Source of the DNA: Bacillota bacterium
GTDB taxonomy: Bacteria; Bacillota; Clostridia; Christensenellales; Christensenellaceae
DNA: 50,171 bases
Reading direction: 5' to 3'
Assembly: GCA_023393165.1 (NCBI GenBank)
Contig: JAEWMJ010000022.1
Coordinates: forward strand, 1-50,171
This document shows, in pieces, positions 33,394-43,100 of the stretch. The stretch's first letter is position 1. The number at the start of each line of letters is the position of its first letter. The translations under genes and the position numbers were made by a program. The notes beneath the pieces are model-generated. The model searched no databases. It was not told where the DNA came from and was given only the letters and a program-made list of their open reading frames with translations.

Positions 33394-33432
33394 TTTTGGT
33401 GGCGCTTTTGGTGGCAGTGCGTTTTCTATAAT
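33394..33432 (+). promoter_or_regulatory. Promoter of the RiPP-like operon with two direct repeats
   Basis: TTTTGGTGGC occurs twice (33394-33403 and 33406-33415), a 12-base period, followed 11 bases later by TATAAT (33427-33432). There is no good -35 box at 17 bases, which fits activator dependence. SARP-type regulators bind such direct repeats just upstream of the -10 box. Otherwise the 33225-33461 gap shows nothing. Confidence 0.55.
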
Positions 33433-33461
33433 TAAAACAAATATGCGCGGAGGTTTTTGGC

Positions 33462-34850
33462 ATGGAATCACCATCCACCCTTTCGGGGATCTGGGCCGCG
33501 GCACAAAAGGCCGTCGATACAAACGCAAACAATGACAACGCCTGTCCCTCTCTCTGGAATCCGGCGCAGAAATATTCCAATTCTGCCGATTACAGGCCAC
33601 GGCGCATCTTGGAGGCAGAAACTGCGGCGCTTCACTGTCGCGGCGAAAAAGAAATCCATGTGCTGCATAACCTCTCGGGCAATAAATATATCAGCATCGG
33701 AGCCGAAGAATTCTGGCTTTGGGAACGGATGGACGGCACCAGAACCGTGCGCAGCCTCAACATGGAATACATAGAAGCCTTTGGAAAGTTTGGACAAGGA
33801 GTGATAGAAAACCTCATCCGCATCCTGGGGGACGCGGGGTTTCTGGAGGGGCGGAGCGCACCCATCTATACGCTGCTGCAGGAGCGCGTGCGAAGGGTGC
33901 GGAAAACGTCCCGCCTTCGCGGGTTCTTTTCACATTTCACACACGCACACTTCTGCTTAAAGCAGGCGGAGGCATACTTTTCCGCCCTGTACAAAAAATT
34001 CGGTTTTATTTTTTACAAAAAACCGGTCCTGGCCGTACTATTTGGAGTATTGGCGGCAGACATCGTCCTCGGCAGCTATTATCTTTTCGGCCTGCACGAA
34101 ACCATGCTGCTCCTGCCCCAGGCCGGCGCGCACGATGTGACCTTCTTTATGGTCGCTACCTATTTAAGCATCTTCATACATGAGAACGCCCACGGCCTCA
34201 CGGTCTGCCGCTTCGGCAGGCGGGTGCGCAACGCGGGCGTTCAGTTTTATTACGGCAATCCCATCCCCTATGTGGATACCACCGATATCCTGATGCGCGG
34301 CAAGCGCCCGCGGATCGCGGTATCCCTGGCCGGTCCCTTTTCCAACGGCATTCTGGGCGGCGCGTGCCTGATCGCCACCGTGTTCATTCCGGAAAGCCTG
34401 CAAGACAATATATTCACCCACATCGGCCTTTTAAATACCATGCTTTTTGCGGGCAACCTGGTTCCTTTCATCGAAACGGACGGCCATTATATCATACAGG
34501 ACTGGTTTGATGCGCCGCATCTTAGGCGGGACTCCCTTGCGTTTGTGCGCGTGGGGATATGGAAAAAGCTCTTTAAAAAAGAAAAATGGTGCAGGCGGGA
34601 CCTGGCGCATTTAGCCTACGGGCTCATCGCCGCGGGCGGCATGGCCTATATGATCTATGCGGGCATCCATCTGTGGCTTTATACCGTAAAAGGTATCGTT
34701 GCCGCAGTAGCGGCTCGCCCTTCTATGGTGGCGGATATCCTGATGTTTATAGCCGCACTCATAGCCTGCGTTGCCTTAATAAAATTTATTCTGCACAAAA
34801 GGAAGTTCACATTTGAAAAGGCATTCAAAAAACAATTGGAGGAAAGTTAG
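33462..34850 (+). CDS. PqqD-like domain fused to an M50 membrane metalloprotease
   Basis: A 462-residue protein with GGAGG before the ATG. Residues about 60-130 resemble a PqqD-type peptide-recognition domain (H-N-L-S-G-N-K-Y-I-S-I, then W-E-R-M-D-G-T-R-T-V). The rest is a polytopic M50/site-2-protease-like domain with the zinc motif H-E-N-A-H (histidines 240 and 244, glutamate 241) and a distal N-L-V-P-F-I-E-T-D-G-H motif (aspartate 340). It would recognise a precursor peptide and cleave it in the membrane. Related M50 proteins occur in epipeptide (YydH-type) loci. Its stop codon is three bases before the radical SAM start, so the two are co-expressed. Confidence 0.82.
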   Translation: MESPSTLSGIWAAAQKAVDTNANNDNACPSLWNPAQKYSNSADYRPRRILEAETAALHCRGEKEIHVLHNLSGNKYISIGAEEFWLWERMDGTRTVRSLNMEYIEAFGKFGQGVIENLIRILGDAGFLEGRSAPIYTLLQERVRRVRKTSRLRGFFSHFTHAHFCLKQAEAYFSALYKKFGFIFYKKPVLAVLFGVLAADIVLGSYYLFGLHETMLLLPQAGAHDVTFFMVATYLSIFIHENAHGLTVCRFGRRVRNAGVQFYYGNPIPYVDTTDILMRGKRPRIAVSLAGPFSNGILGGACLIATVFIPESLQDNIFTHIGLLNTMLFAGNLVPFIETDGHYIIQDWFDAPHLRRDSLAFVRVGIWKKLFKKEKWCRRDLAHLAYGLIAAGGMAYMIYAGIHLWLYTVKGIVAAVAARPSMVADILMFIAALIACVALIKFILHKRKFTFEKAFKKQLEES

Positions 34851-34853
34851 CCA

Positions 34854-35858
34854 ATGAGCCTCATTGTTGAGTTTATTCTAACGGAGAGGTGCAACCTCAA
34901 ATGCAGGCATTGCCTGCACGGCGAGGCAACCGACATGCAAAACGGCCGCGATATACCGCTCCGCGCCATGATAAGCTATCTGGACCAGATCGCGGTAATT
35001 GCCGCCCGGCAGAACACCGGGTTTGTTCTGGGCTTCTCGGGCGGTGAGCCGATGCTCCGGCTGCCCGATCTGCTGGAAGCGTGCCGCTACGCCCGCTCAA
35101 AAGGCGCGCAGAAGGTCACCACCATGACCAACGCGTATTGGGGCGCGGACGAGCAAAAAGCCAGGCAGATGGTGCGCGCGCTTAAAGATGCGGGTATGGA
35201 TACGGTGGGTGTGAGCATAGACGATTTCCACCAGGAGTTTGTGCCCCTCTCCAGCGTTTTAACCGTTCTTAAGCTTCTCAGGGAATACCATATGGCGTTC
35301 AGCATCAAGACCGTGGTTACCAAAAAAACGCGGCGGATCGCTGCCATACTGGGCGATCTGGGTGATCTGCTGCTGGACCGCGGCCCCACCGTACAGGAAA
35401 TGTCCTGCATTCCCACCGGCAGTGCGGTTGCCGCCGTACCGCCGGAAGAACTGTTGTATACGCAGGGTCTCCCGGACCAAGCATGCGAATCAGCCATGGC
35501 CATACTGCCGGGCGGGGATGTGTACCCCTGCTGCGGAGCGGGCTTCAACGCGGGCATTCTTCTGGGCAACGCCAATACGGACAGCCTTCAAGCACTGTAT
35601 TATAAAATGAAAGAGGGCACGTTATACAATATCCTGCGAAAAAAGGGGCCCGTCTATTTCGCAGACGCCCTTCAAGCTGCCGGCCATTCGCTGGAATGTC
35701 AAAAATTCGTGGGCGCCTGCGACTTATGCCAGGCCGTGTTTTCTCACCCGGCTTATCCGGAGGTCGCATCCACCGCGCTCAAGGAGTGGCGGCGGGAATG
35801 CATGGAAAAGGTGCTGAGCGGAGTGCCGCGGGCGGCTGACACTGTGGCCCGGGCTTAA
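34854..35858 (+). CDS. Radical SAM peptide-modifying enzyme with auxiliary cluster cysteines
   Basis: A 334-residue enzyme. The radical SAM motif C-x3-C-x2-C is at residues 13, 17 and 20 (E-R-C-N-L-K-C-R-H-C), followed by G-F-S-G-G-E-P-M. Further cysteines at 185, 211, 226, 227, 282, 289 and 292, with V-Y-P-C-C-G-A-G-F and G-A-C-D-L-C, form a SPASM or twitch-like pattern for one or more auxiliary iron-sulfur clusters. Such enzymes install thioether, C-C or epimerised residues in RiPP precursors. The precursor core here lacks cysteine, so epimerisation or a C-C or C-O link is more likely than a thioether. The reaction itself is an inference. Confidence 0.85.
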   Translation: MSLIVEFILTERCNLKCRHCLHGEATDMQNGRDIPLRAMISYLDQIAVIAARQNTGFVLGFSGGEPMLRLPDLLEACRYARSKGAQKVTTMTNAYWGADEQKARQMVRALKDAGMDTVGVSIDDFHQEFVPLSSVLTVLKLLREYHMAFSIKTVVTKKTRRIAAILGDLGDLLLDRGPTVQEMSCIPTGSAVAAVPPEELLYTQGLPDQACESAMAILPGGDVYPCCGAGFNAGILLGNANTDSLQALYYKMKEGTLYNILRKKGPVYFADALQAAGHSLECQKFVGACDLCQAVFSHPAYPEVASTALKEWRRECMEKVLSGVPRAADTVARA

Positions 35859-35933
35859 ACCAGGTTTGTGGGCGGCCGCTCCCGGAAGCCGCCGCCTTAA
35901 ACAATAAAAACATATCGAAAGGAGAAAAAGCAA

Positions 35934-36158
35934 ATGGCAACAAACGAAGAATTAAAAACGATAGCCGCAAAGGCGGTTGAAGACGAGGCTTTCCTCGCGG
36001 AGCTTAAAAAAGACCCCGCCAAGGCCGCCGCGTCCATCGGTATAACGCTCACAGAGGAGCAGGCCGAAGGCATCAGGAAAAACGCCGCGGAAGCGGAAGA
36101 ATCGGGTTCCAGGGAATCCAAGATCGCATTCATCGCTATTCATGCGATAGTCGCCTGA
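35934..36158 (+). CDS. RiPP precursor with Nif11/NHLP-like leader and hydrophobic core
   Basis: A 74-residue peptide with AAAGGAG before the ATG. Residues 1-50 are a helical leader (N-E-E-L-K, F-L-A-E-L-K-K-D-P-A-K-A-A-A-S-I-G-I-T-L-T-E-E-Q) of the Nif11/NHLP type known from proteusin-like precursors. After an acidic stretch and S-G-S-R-E the end is S-K-I-A-F-I-A-I-H-A-I-V-A, a short core of Ile, Ala and Val with one Phe and one His. It has no Cys and no Gly-Gly cleavage site. It lies 75 bases after the radical SAM gene with its own strong ribosome site. Confidence 0.78.
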   Translation: MATNEELKTIAAKAVEDEAFLAELKKDPAKAAASIGITLTEEQAEGIRKNAAEAEESGSRESKIAFIAIHAIVA

Positions 36159-36176
36159 TTAAAAATTCTTCTTAAT

Positions 36177-36217
36177 GGCAGCGGGGCAAAAGGAAACACG
36201 CCCCCGCTGCCCAAATT
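36177..36217 (+). terminator. Strong hairpin after the precursor gene
   Basis: GGCAGCGGGG and CCCCGCTGCC form a perfect ten-base-pair stem, followed by AAATTTTT. It may partly end transcription after the precursor, or protect its mRNA, so that the precursor exceeds the downstream zinc protein. Confidence 0.65.
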
Positions 36218-36267
36218 TTTAAAGTAACGGCTTTTTGCAAACAACTGATCAGGAAGGGTTGATTTTT

Positions 36268-36480
36268 TTGGAATGCTGGAAATGCGGCAAGCCCGCAAAC
36301 GGCGTGTGTAAGTTCTGCGGACGCGCGGTGTGCAGAGAACATGCGTCCAATATGACTTTCATTGTTACCATATACGTGGGCAAAAACGAAGTGCCCCGCG
36401 CCGTTGTGGTGGCGGACGCGCTTTACTGCGGGCAGTGCCACCCCGAGCCTCAGCCGGTGGATATGCCGGAGATATATTAA
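36268..36480 (+). CDS. Small B-box-like zinc protein
   Basis: About 70 residues from the TTG at 36268, which has AGGAAGG about ten bases upstream; a TTG at 36235 is less well placed. The N-terminus has C-W-K-C, C-K-F-C and C-R-E-H, a compact zinc fold, and another C-G-Q-C lies near the end. The middle (F-I-V-T-I-Y-V-G) is beta-rich. I do not recognise an exact family. It is the last gene of the RiPP-like operon and could be a chaperone, immunity or regulatory factor. Confidence 0.6.
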   Translation: MECWKCGKPANGVCKFCGRAVCREHASNMTFIVTIYVGKNEVPRAVVVADALYCGQCHPEPQPVDMPEIY

Positions 36481-36633
36481 AAGCGCTGTGCTGGCCAATC
36501 CATTCAAAGCGGTTGTTTTCTATGAACTTTCACAAATTCCCTAAAGACAAAGGGACGGCAGGCTATGTCAAAAGTCAAATACATGCTAACATAAAATGAA
36601 ACAAATAAGGAAGGTGCATACCGGAATCAGATC

Positions 36634-36829
36634 ATGACGGTTGCATATGACGATCTGGTAAAGAAAAACAACATAGCACGGCTTTTTGAACCGTTTCATA
36701 GAAATAGGTGACCTTGCAAAAATGGGATTCAGACACACAGTACCTTGGCAAATCGGCAGGCCGCCCTATGATCCTGCCTTATTGGCTAAGTTATATCTAT
36801 ATAAACTTACGCGCAGCATGAGTCCGTAG
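36634..36829 (+). pseudogene. N-terminal remnant of an IS1182-type transposase
   Basis: After an AAGGAAGG-like ribosome site an ATG opens V-A-Y-D-D-L-V-K-K-N-N-I-A-R-L-F, then hits a stop. In the next frame the sequence continues as E-I-G-D-L-A-K-M-G-F and G-R-P-P-Y-D-P-A-L-L-A-K-L-Y, a segment typical of IS1182-family N-terminal domains. The match ends where the mosaic repeat D begins. No catalytic domain is left. The 36481-36633 stretch before it shows nothing else. Confidence 0.65.
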
Positions 36830-36949
36830 TGAAGTGCCGAAATCTTAATGTTCCTCCCGTACGCGTTTATCGTGGAGGCGAGACATCCGCCGATTCACAG
36901 CGAAGCGGGAAACAACTGCGTTAGCAGCGTTAATCCCTCTTTCCGCCAA
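36806..36949. repeat. Mosaic repeat D ending in a tRNA-Ser-like 3' end
   Basis: It starts inside the transposase remnant with CTTACGCGCAGCATGAGTCC, which matches repeat C at about 48666 with few changes, and contains GTAGTGAAGTGCCGAAA. It ends in AATCCCTCTTTCCGCCA, a slightly altered tRNA-Ser 3' end, followed by a terminator. Confidence 0.65.
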
Positions 36950-36952
36950 GAC

Positions 36953-36980
36953 AAAAAGCGCATTGCAATGCGCTTTTTTT
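36953..36980. terminator. Bidirectional intrinsic terminator
   Basis: AAAAAGCGCATTG and CAATGCGCTTTTT form a perfect palindrome with U-runs in both directions. It would close the repeat side and, on the minus strand, the surface-protein gene. Confidence 0.75.
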
Positions 36981-37106
36981 ATTATTATTTTCTTGATTAC
37001 ATTTGGGATTCTTCATCATATAATTGCCGGATATCTGACCATGACACTCATTTTTAAATTTGTTTTAACTTATCAGACTATCCGGGATTTTAACGATGGC
37101 CCGTTT

Positions 37107-40100
37107 TCACCTTTTTATTTTTACGGACACCCCAATTGCCGCTGTAAAAACGCAACCCGCAAGAATCAGCAACATAAATACAGGAGTGAAATCCTGCCCG
37201 GTCTGTGGAAGGCCTCTTGCCAATATTGTAACCGGAATCTGTACCGAAGCATATCCAATGGTATATTCCATCGTAGTTGTGCCTTCTTTTAAGCCCATTA
37301 TGGTAACTGAACCATCGCTGTTTTTCGTGAGAGAAAGCAGGGAGTGGTTGTAGATCCACGTTCCGCCGGAAATTGAGGGAACAAGCCTGGCTCTTCCACC
37401 CACGTAAAGCCTGCCGCCGTCCGGCATGCCGGATACAGTAATTGCCGGACCGGAGTTTGCATTACCGGGTGCTGGGCTTGCAGCCGGAGTAGTACTTGGA
37501 GCTGGGGTTGGGCTTGTAGTCGGAGTAGTACTTGGAGCTGAGGTTGGGCTTGCAGTCGGAGCAATACTCGGGGTCGGGCCGGACTCCGGTTCGTTTACCT
37601 CCACCGCAAAGGGGGACAGGTGGGTGACCGTTACGTTGAGCAGTCCGTTTGCAGCCACTCCTGGGTACTTTTCAACGGTTCCGTTTACATAATGCAGCAG
37701 CATAAGCGTCTGGCCGTTATACCCGGCTCCAACCGGAAGGGCTAGGGTCAGTTCGCCCAGATAAGTCTGGCCTGATCCGCCCGGCTCCAGGGAAATATCA
37801 AAGGCAAAGATCAACGCCTTCCCCTGGCCGCCATTGTCCATAGCCGCAACCAGCGCCCTATATTCCGTGCTGTCCTTTGCAAGCGGCGTTACAGTCAACT
37901 GCGCGGTTTCATTGATTCCCCCGCCGATGCTGATACCGGTGGGCGAATCCGTAACCGTCCTGGGCGGTGTAAAGTTCGCCCGCACCGTTGCAGCCGCTGC
38001 GGGCATGGTGAATGTGGTGGACAAATTATTGGCGTCCGCAAACGTTCCGCCGCCGCTGGAGTTCCATCCCCCAAAACCGTAATTTATATCGGGCGCAGCC
38101 GTTATGGGAATCTGCGTGCCAACGGCATACAGCCCGTCGCTGCCCTGCGTAATCGTTCCGCCGTCCCCCGCCAGTATGGTCAGGACGTATTTGGCCGCGT
38201 CCACGGTTACATTCACAGTAGTATGCAGATCCACTTTGCCCGGATTTACGACTCCGTAAGGCATGCTGATTGTACCGTTCACTGTAAAAGCCTGTACGGT
38301 TTTTGTGGACGGATGGTAGGCGCTTGACGCCACATCCCAGGCAACGCCTGCGTTCACAACCCCGGCGTCCGTTTGCAGCGGAACGGTTTGCGGAAGCCCC
38401 AGGGCGGAGTCTGTTTTTGCAGTACCGTTTGTAAGGCCGGTAACAGCGGGCGGCGCCAAAACGCTCTGCAGCGTCCTGCTGCCCGCATCCGCCGCATTTA
38501 CGGTCACGTTTATGGAAATACTGTTGCCAATGCTGAAAACATCTTCCAGCCATGCCGGTAGGGTTATTGTTCCGTTGACCGTAAATGTCTGCGCAGATGT
38601 TACCGAAGAGTCGTAAGCGCAGGAATCCACGTCCCAGCTTGCATCAACCATTATGCCGCCTTCCGCCACGACCTTGGAAGGCAGTCCCAGCGCTGCAGAC
38701 GTCTTTTGAGTACCATTGGGTAAGCCGCTGATATTAGAGGGCGGAATAACGCCATAAAAATAATCATAGATGCCTGCTATTGTATTCACAGTTATGGTTA
38801 CGGAAAGGCTTACGTTATTGGTATTTGCCAATCCCTGCGGAAGCGCAGCCGTGCCGCCGACGGTAAAAGACTGCGGGGAACCGCTTGCCGGGTCATACGG
38901 ACAGGTCTCAACATCCCAGGAAACATCCCCCAGAACATCGCCCGGATCGGTAACCAGCGTTACCTTGGAAGGCAGCCCCAGCCCTGCCGCCGTTTTGGGC
39001 GACCCGCTGGGTACGCCGGTGACAGCCGCAGGCGCGCTTACGCTCACCAGGGTTTTGTACGTAGGCAATTGCCCGGCATTTACGGTCACACTGGCGCTCA
39101 CAGCCAGGCTTACGCCGTCAGGATTTATAACGCCATCCGGCAGCGCTGCTGTACCGCTTACCGTAAAGGTCTGTTCGGCGGTATTGGCGGGATCATAAGA
39201 GCAGGAAGCCGTATCCCAGGCGACATTCGCCTGTACATTGCCGTAATTGGTGACCATGGTTACCCCACCCGGCAGGCCGAAAGCGGACGCCGTTTTATCC
39301 GCGCAATGCGCCAGGCCTGTAATATTTGCCGGGTTGTTTATGCTGGCCAGCGTTTTATCCGTAGTTTCCGCCGCGTTTACGGCAACACTGATGCTGGTTT
39401 GCAGGCTTACGCTGTTTGTATTTTTCACTTCATCCGGAAGCGTGACCGTTCCGTTGACCGCGAACGTCTGCTGGCTGATATTGTCCGGATCGTAGGAACA
39501 AGAGGCCACATCCCAGGCCACATCCGCCTGAACATTGCCTTCGTTGGTCACAAGGACCACAAGGGATGGCAGCCCCAGTTTTTCCGCAGTTTTTTCCGTT
39601 CCGTTCGGTACCTGGGTAATGGCTGCAACCGCCTCTACGCTCACAAGGTTTTTATAAACGGTGAACGGATCGCTTGCCGTGCTGGCAATGCTTCCGCATG
39701 ATGCGGTAAGCGTATAGGCACCCGTTTTGTCCACGCTTAAAGCGCTGAATGTCGCTATTCCACCCGCAACCGTAACCGCAGCGCCGCTCAGGTTCGCCCC
39801 GTTTGGCGTTGTAAGGGAAATAGTCACGGAACTTGTGTTGTCGCCTGTCACGATATTGCCGCAGGCGTCTTTCAGAGCCAGAGTCGGGGCTGTGTCCAGT
39901 GCGCCGTCCTTCACGCCGTCTCCCGGCTGCGTCTGCCAGACAAGCTCAAATGCGGGCAGGGCTACGTTGTATACGCTGCTCCCGGTCCCGAAGGTATTGC
40001 TGTTGTCCGGCACGGTTACGGTCCCGTTCCGGTTATAGATCGCTGCACCAATGCCATTGCCGTTGCTGCCTCCGCTTCCCCCGCCTGTTCCTCCGGCTGC

Positions 40101-43100
40101 CGTATTGTTTTCAAACAGGCTGTTTTGTATGGTAAGCGAACCCGCATCCACATAGATCGCGCCGCCCAAACCGTCTCCGCCGGTGCCTCCGGTATCGCCG
40201 CTGCCGCCCTGGGCCTTGTTATTGGAAAAATCGGTATGGTCTATTGCCACCGATCCTCCCGTAATAAGCAGACCCCCTCCGGTTCCATCGCCGCCGCCAG
40301 ACCCGCCGGTCCCGTTTCCGCCCAAAGCCAATCCATGTTCAATGGTAAGGTTTTTTATAGCCACGTTTCCGCTATCCACCGTAAATACGCGTATCCGATC
40401 GTTTCCGCTGATCGAAACAGACTGGCCCGCTCCGTCTATAGCAACATCCCAGCCGATCCGTGGAAGCGGGCTTGTAAGCGTAATTGCGCCCGATGCGCCG
40501 AATTTTATGGTCAGGCCGTTGTTGATCTGCGACTGCTGCAGGGCATAACGCAAGGTAATATTGGAACTGCTTCCCGGGCCGTCCGTAAAGTCGTTTACCG
40601 TCAGCACGTTCCCGGTAATTGTGTATCCGAATTCCGCTGTCCTGTCAAAGAATCCCGGAGCCGTAACCAGCGTCTTAACAGTCACCCTGTCTCCCGGGCT
40701 CCCGCTGATAAATACCTGGGTTCCGCTCCCGCTCCCGCTTGGGCTGCCGGTGGTAGGCGTTGATCCGTCCAGTGTGTAATAAATGATGGAGCCGGACGTA
40801 GCTTCCGTCAGGGTTATGGAAGATCCGCTCCGCAGCATGCTGCCTTCTCCCGGAACCGCCGTGGGTATGGCGGTCAACGGGTAAACGCTGTCTCCTGCGT
40901 CCCATGTTACGCCCGATACCGCTATGGATCCGCTCCTGTTATATACGGACGTCGCCGTACCCGTTCCGCCTGAAGCGCCCGTTGCGCTGTTTCCCGTAAA
41001 CGTGCTGTTTGCAAATGAAACCGAAGCCGCATTGACAAATACAGCCCCGCCGTAAGCGTTACCTCCTTGCATACCGCTGCTGCCTGTGCCGCCAAGGGCG
41101 TTATTGTCCGAAAATGTGCAATCCGTAACGGTGACCGTACCCTTGTCCGCAAACAGGGCACCTCCGCAGCCGCTGCCGCCTGCGCCGCCCTTGGGATAAG
41201 CATAGCCTTCAGCGTACGACAATCCTAAGCCGCTTCCGCCGTCACCTCCGCCAAATCCGCCGCTGCCGCCCGGGCCAGGAGAGCCGAATCCAGTGGTCAG
41301 GACTCCTCCGCCGCCTCCGCCGCCTGCGAAATCAGAGCCGTTGCCGCCGCTCTGGCCGTTTCTACTTGAGCTTGTACCCGGTGCGCCGCCCTCACCGCCG
41401 CCGGTGTTCTTATAATCGTTTCCGCCCGTTCCTCCATAACCGCTGCCATAGCTGTTAAGCTGCAATAGTCCTGATCCCGGGGCCCCTCCGGTTCCGCCCA
41501 CAGCCTGGCAATTCCGGAAATCCACAGACTGAAGCGTAACCGACCCATCCAGCACCAGCAGCCCGCCGCCTGCGCCCGCGCCGCCGCCTCCTCCGCCGCC
41601 GTTGCCGACCAGTGTCGACGCATTGTACCAATTTCCATCAGTGCCGCGGCTTCCCTCCGTTTTACCGTCCGCAATGGTCAGGTTGCCGATGGATACGGTT
41701 CCGCCCTCCACCTCAAATACGCGGTACTGATTGCTCCCGCTGATTATCAGGTTTCCGGCACCCGGGCCTTCAATTGTTAAATTTTCGTAATCGTGGATCA
41801 CAGGCAGCGGGGAAGTCAATATAATTGTCCCGCTCACACCGAAAGTGATTTTGTCCCCTATGTCGTTCTGCGCCTGCTCCAGGGCGTAACGCAATGTAAC
41901 GTTGGAAGGGCTGCCCGGTCCGTCTGAAATGTCGTTTACCACCCAGTTGATATTGCTCGGAAGCCCCGGCGTATTTTTCAGGCTGAAACCGGCGGCTGCG
42001 CCCACACCGGAAACGCTTGCCGTTACGGTAAAGCTGCCCACCGTTCCGTTTGCCGTAAACGTGGAAGAGGTGGCAATACCGCCGACGTTGGTTGTCGCCG
42101 TATCCTGATTCGTACCGTTCATAAAGGATCCGCCTGCCCCCGAAGCAGGCGCCGTAAAGGTCACTGTTGTCCCGCTAACCGGGTTGCCATTGGCGTCAAC
42201 CACCTTTGCCTGAAGCGGAGCAGTAAAAATTTCATTCTTCGCGGCCGTCTGGACGCCGCCCCCCTCTGTGCTGATTGCTGCAGGAGGCCCGGCAACAAAC
42301 GTTACCGTGGGTTTCTGGTTTAAGACGACGCTGTCCGTAGTATCGGCCGCCGTGAATGCGACTGTCTCAGCCTTGGTATCTGTAACTGTAAACGTCGCAA
42401 TGCCGCTTGCATTGGTAGCAGTCCCGCCGGCTGGCGAAACAGTTGCATTCCCGTTCTGGGACAGCGTTACGGTATGGCCGGCTAAAGGCTGGTTTGCGCT
42501 GTCCATCACTGTAACCGTAACAGTGGAAGCATTCGATCCGTTTGCCATAACCGTCTGCGGGTTGGCCGCGACGGTTGATTTCCCCGAATCTGCCGGGCCG
42601 ATGGAATCAAACCGGCCGGATGCAGAAACGGCGCTGGTCTCATGAGCGCCCTGTACAGTAACATCCAACAGGCCCGGCCCGCATGCCGGAGCAACCACCG
42701 TAATTGCGCCCGGATTGGATGCGTTCAGAATGGTCGCCTGTTGTGTGCCAAAATAAACTCTGGATGGGTTTGCCAGACTTTGTCCGTAAATGGTTACGGT
42801 GGTTCCGCCTGCGGCAGGGCCGCTTGCGGGGCTTATGCCCGTAACCACCGGCCTGGGATATATTCGTTTCACATGGCCGCTATGATAGTCCGCTACAATC
42901 ACGTTGGGCGCCCCGTTCGTTTCCAGCGCCACACCCATGGGGTTGTCAAAACCTGAACCCAGCACGGTCAGGTTGTTGCCGGTTAAATCGAAACGCACGA
43001 TGCGGCTATTGGTTGTATCCGCTACATAAACATTCCCGGCTGTATCTACAGCCACCCCCCTCGGGCCGTTGAAGGCTGTATAAGCCTCGCTCCCCATAAA

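Noticed and set aside
37426..43000. Many plus-strand reading frames inside the giant surface-protein gene
   Set aside because: They are long only because the repetitive GC-rich coding strand leaves the antisense frames open. None has a ribosome site or recognisable domain.
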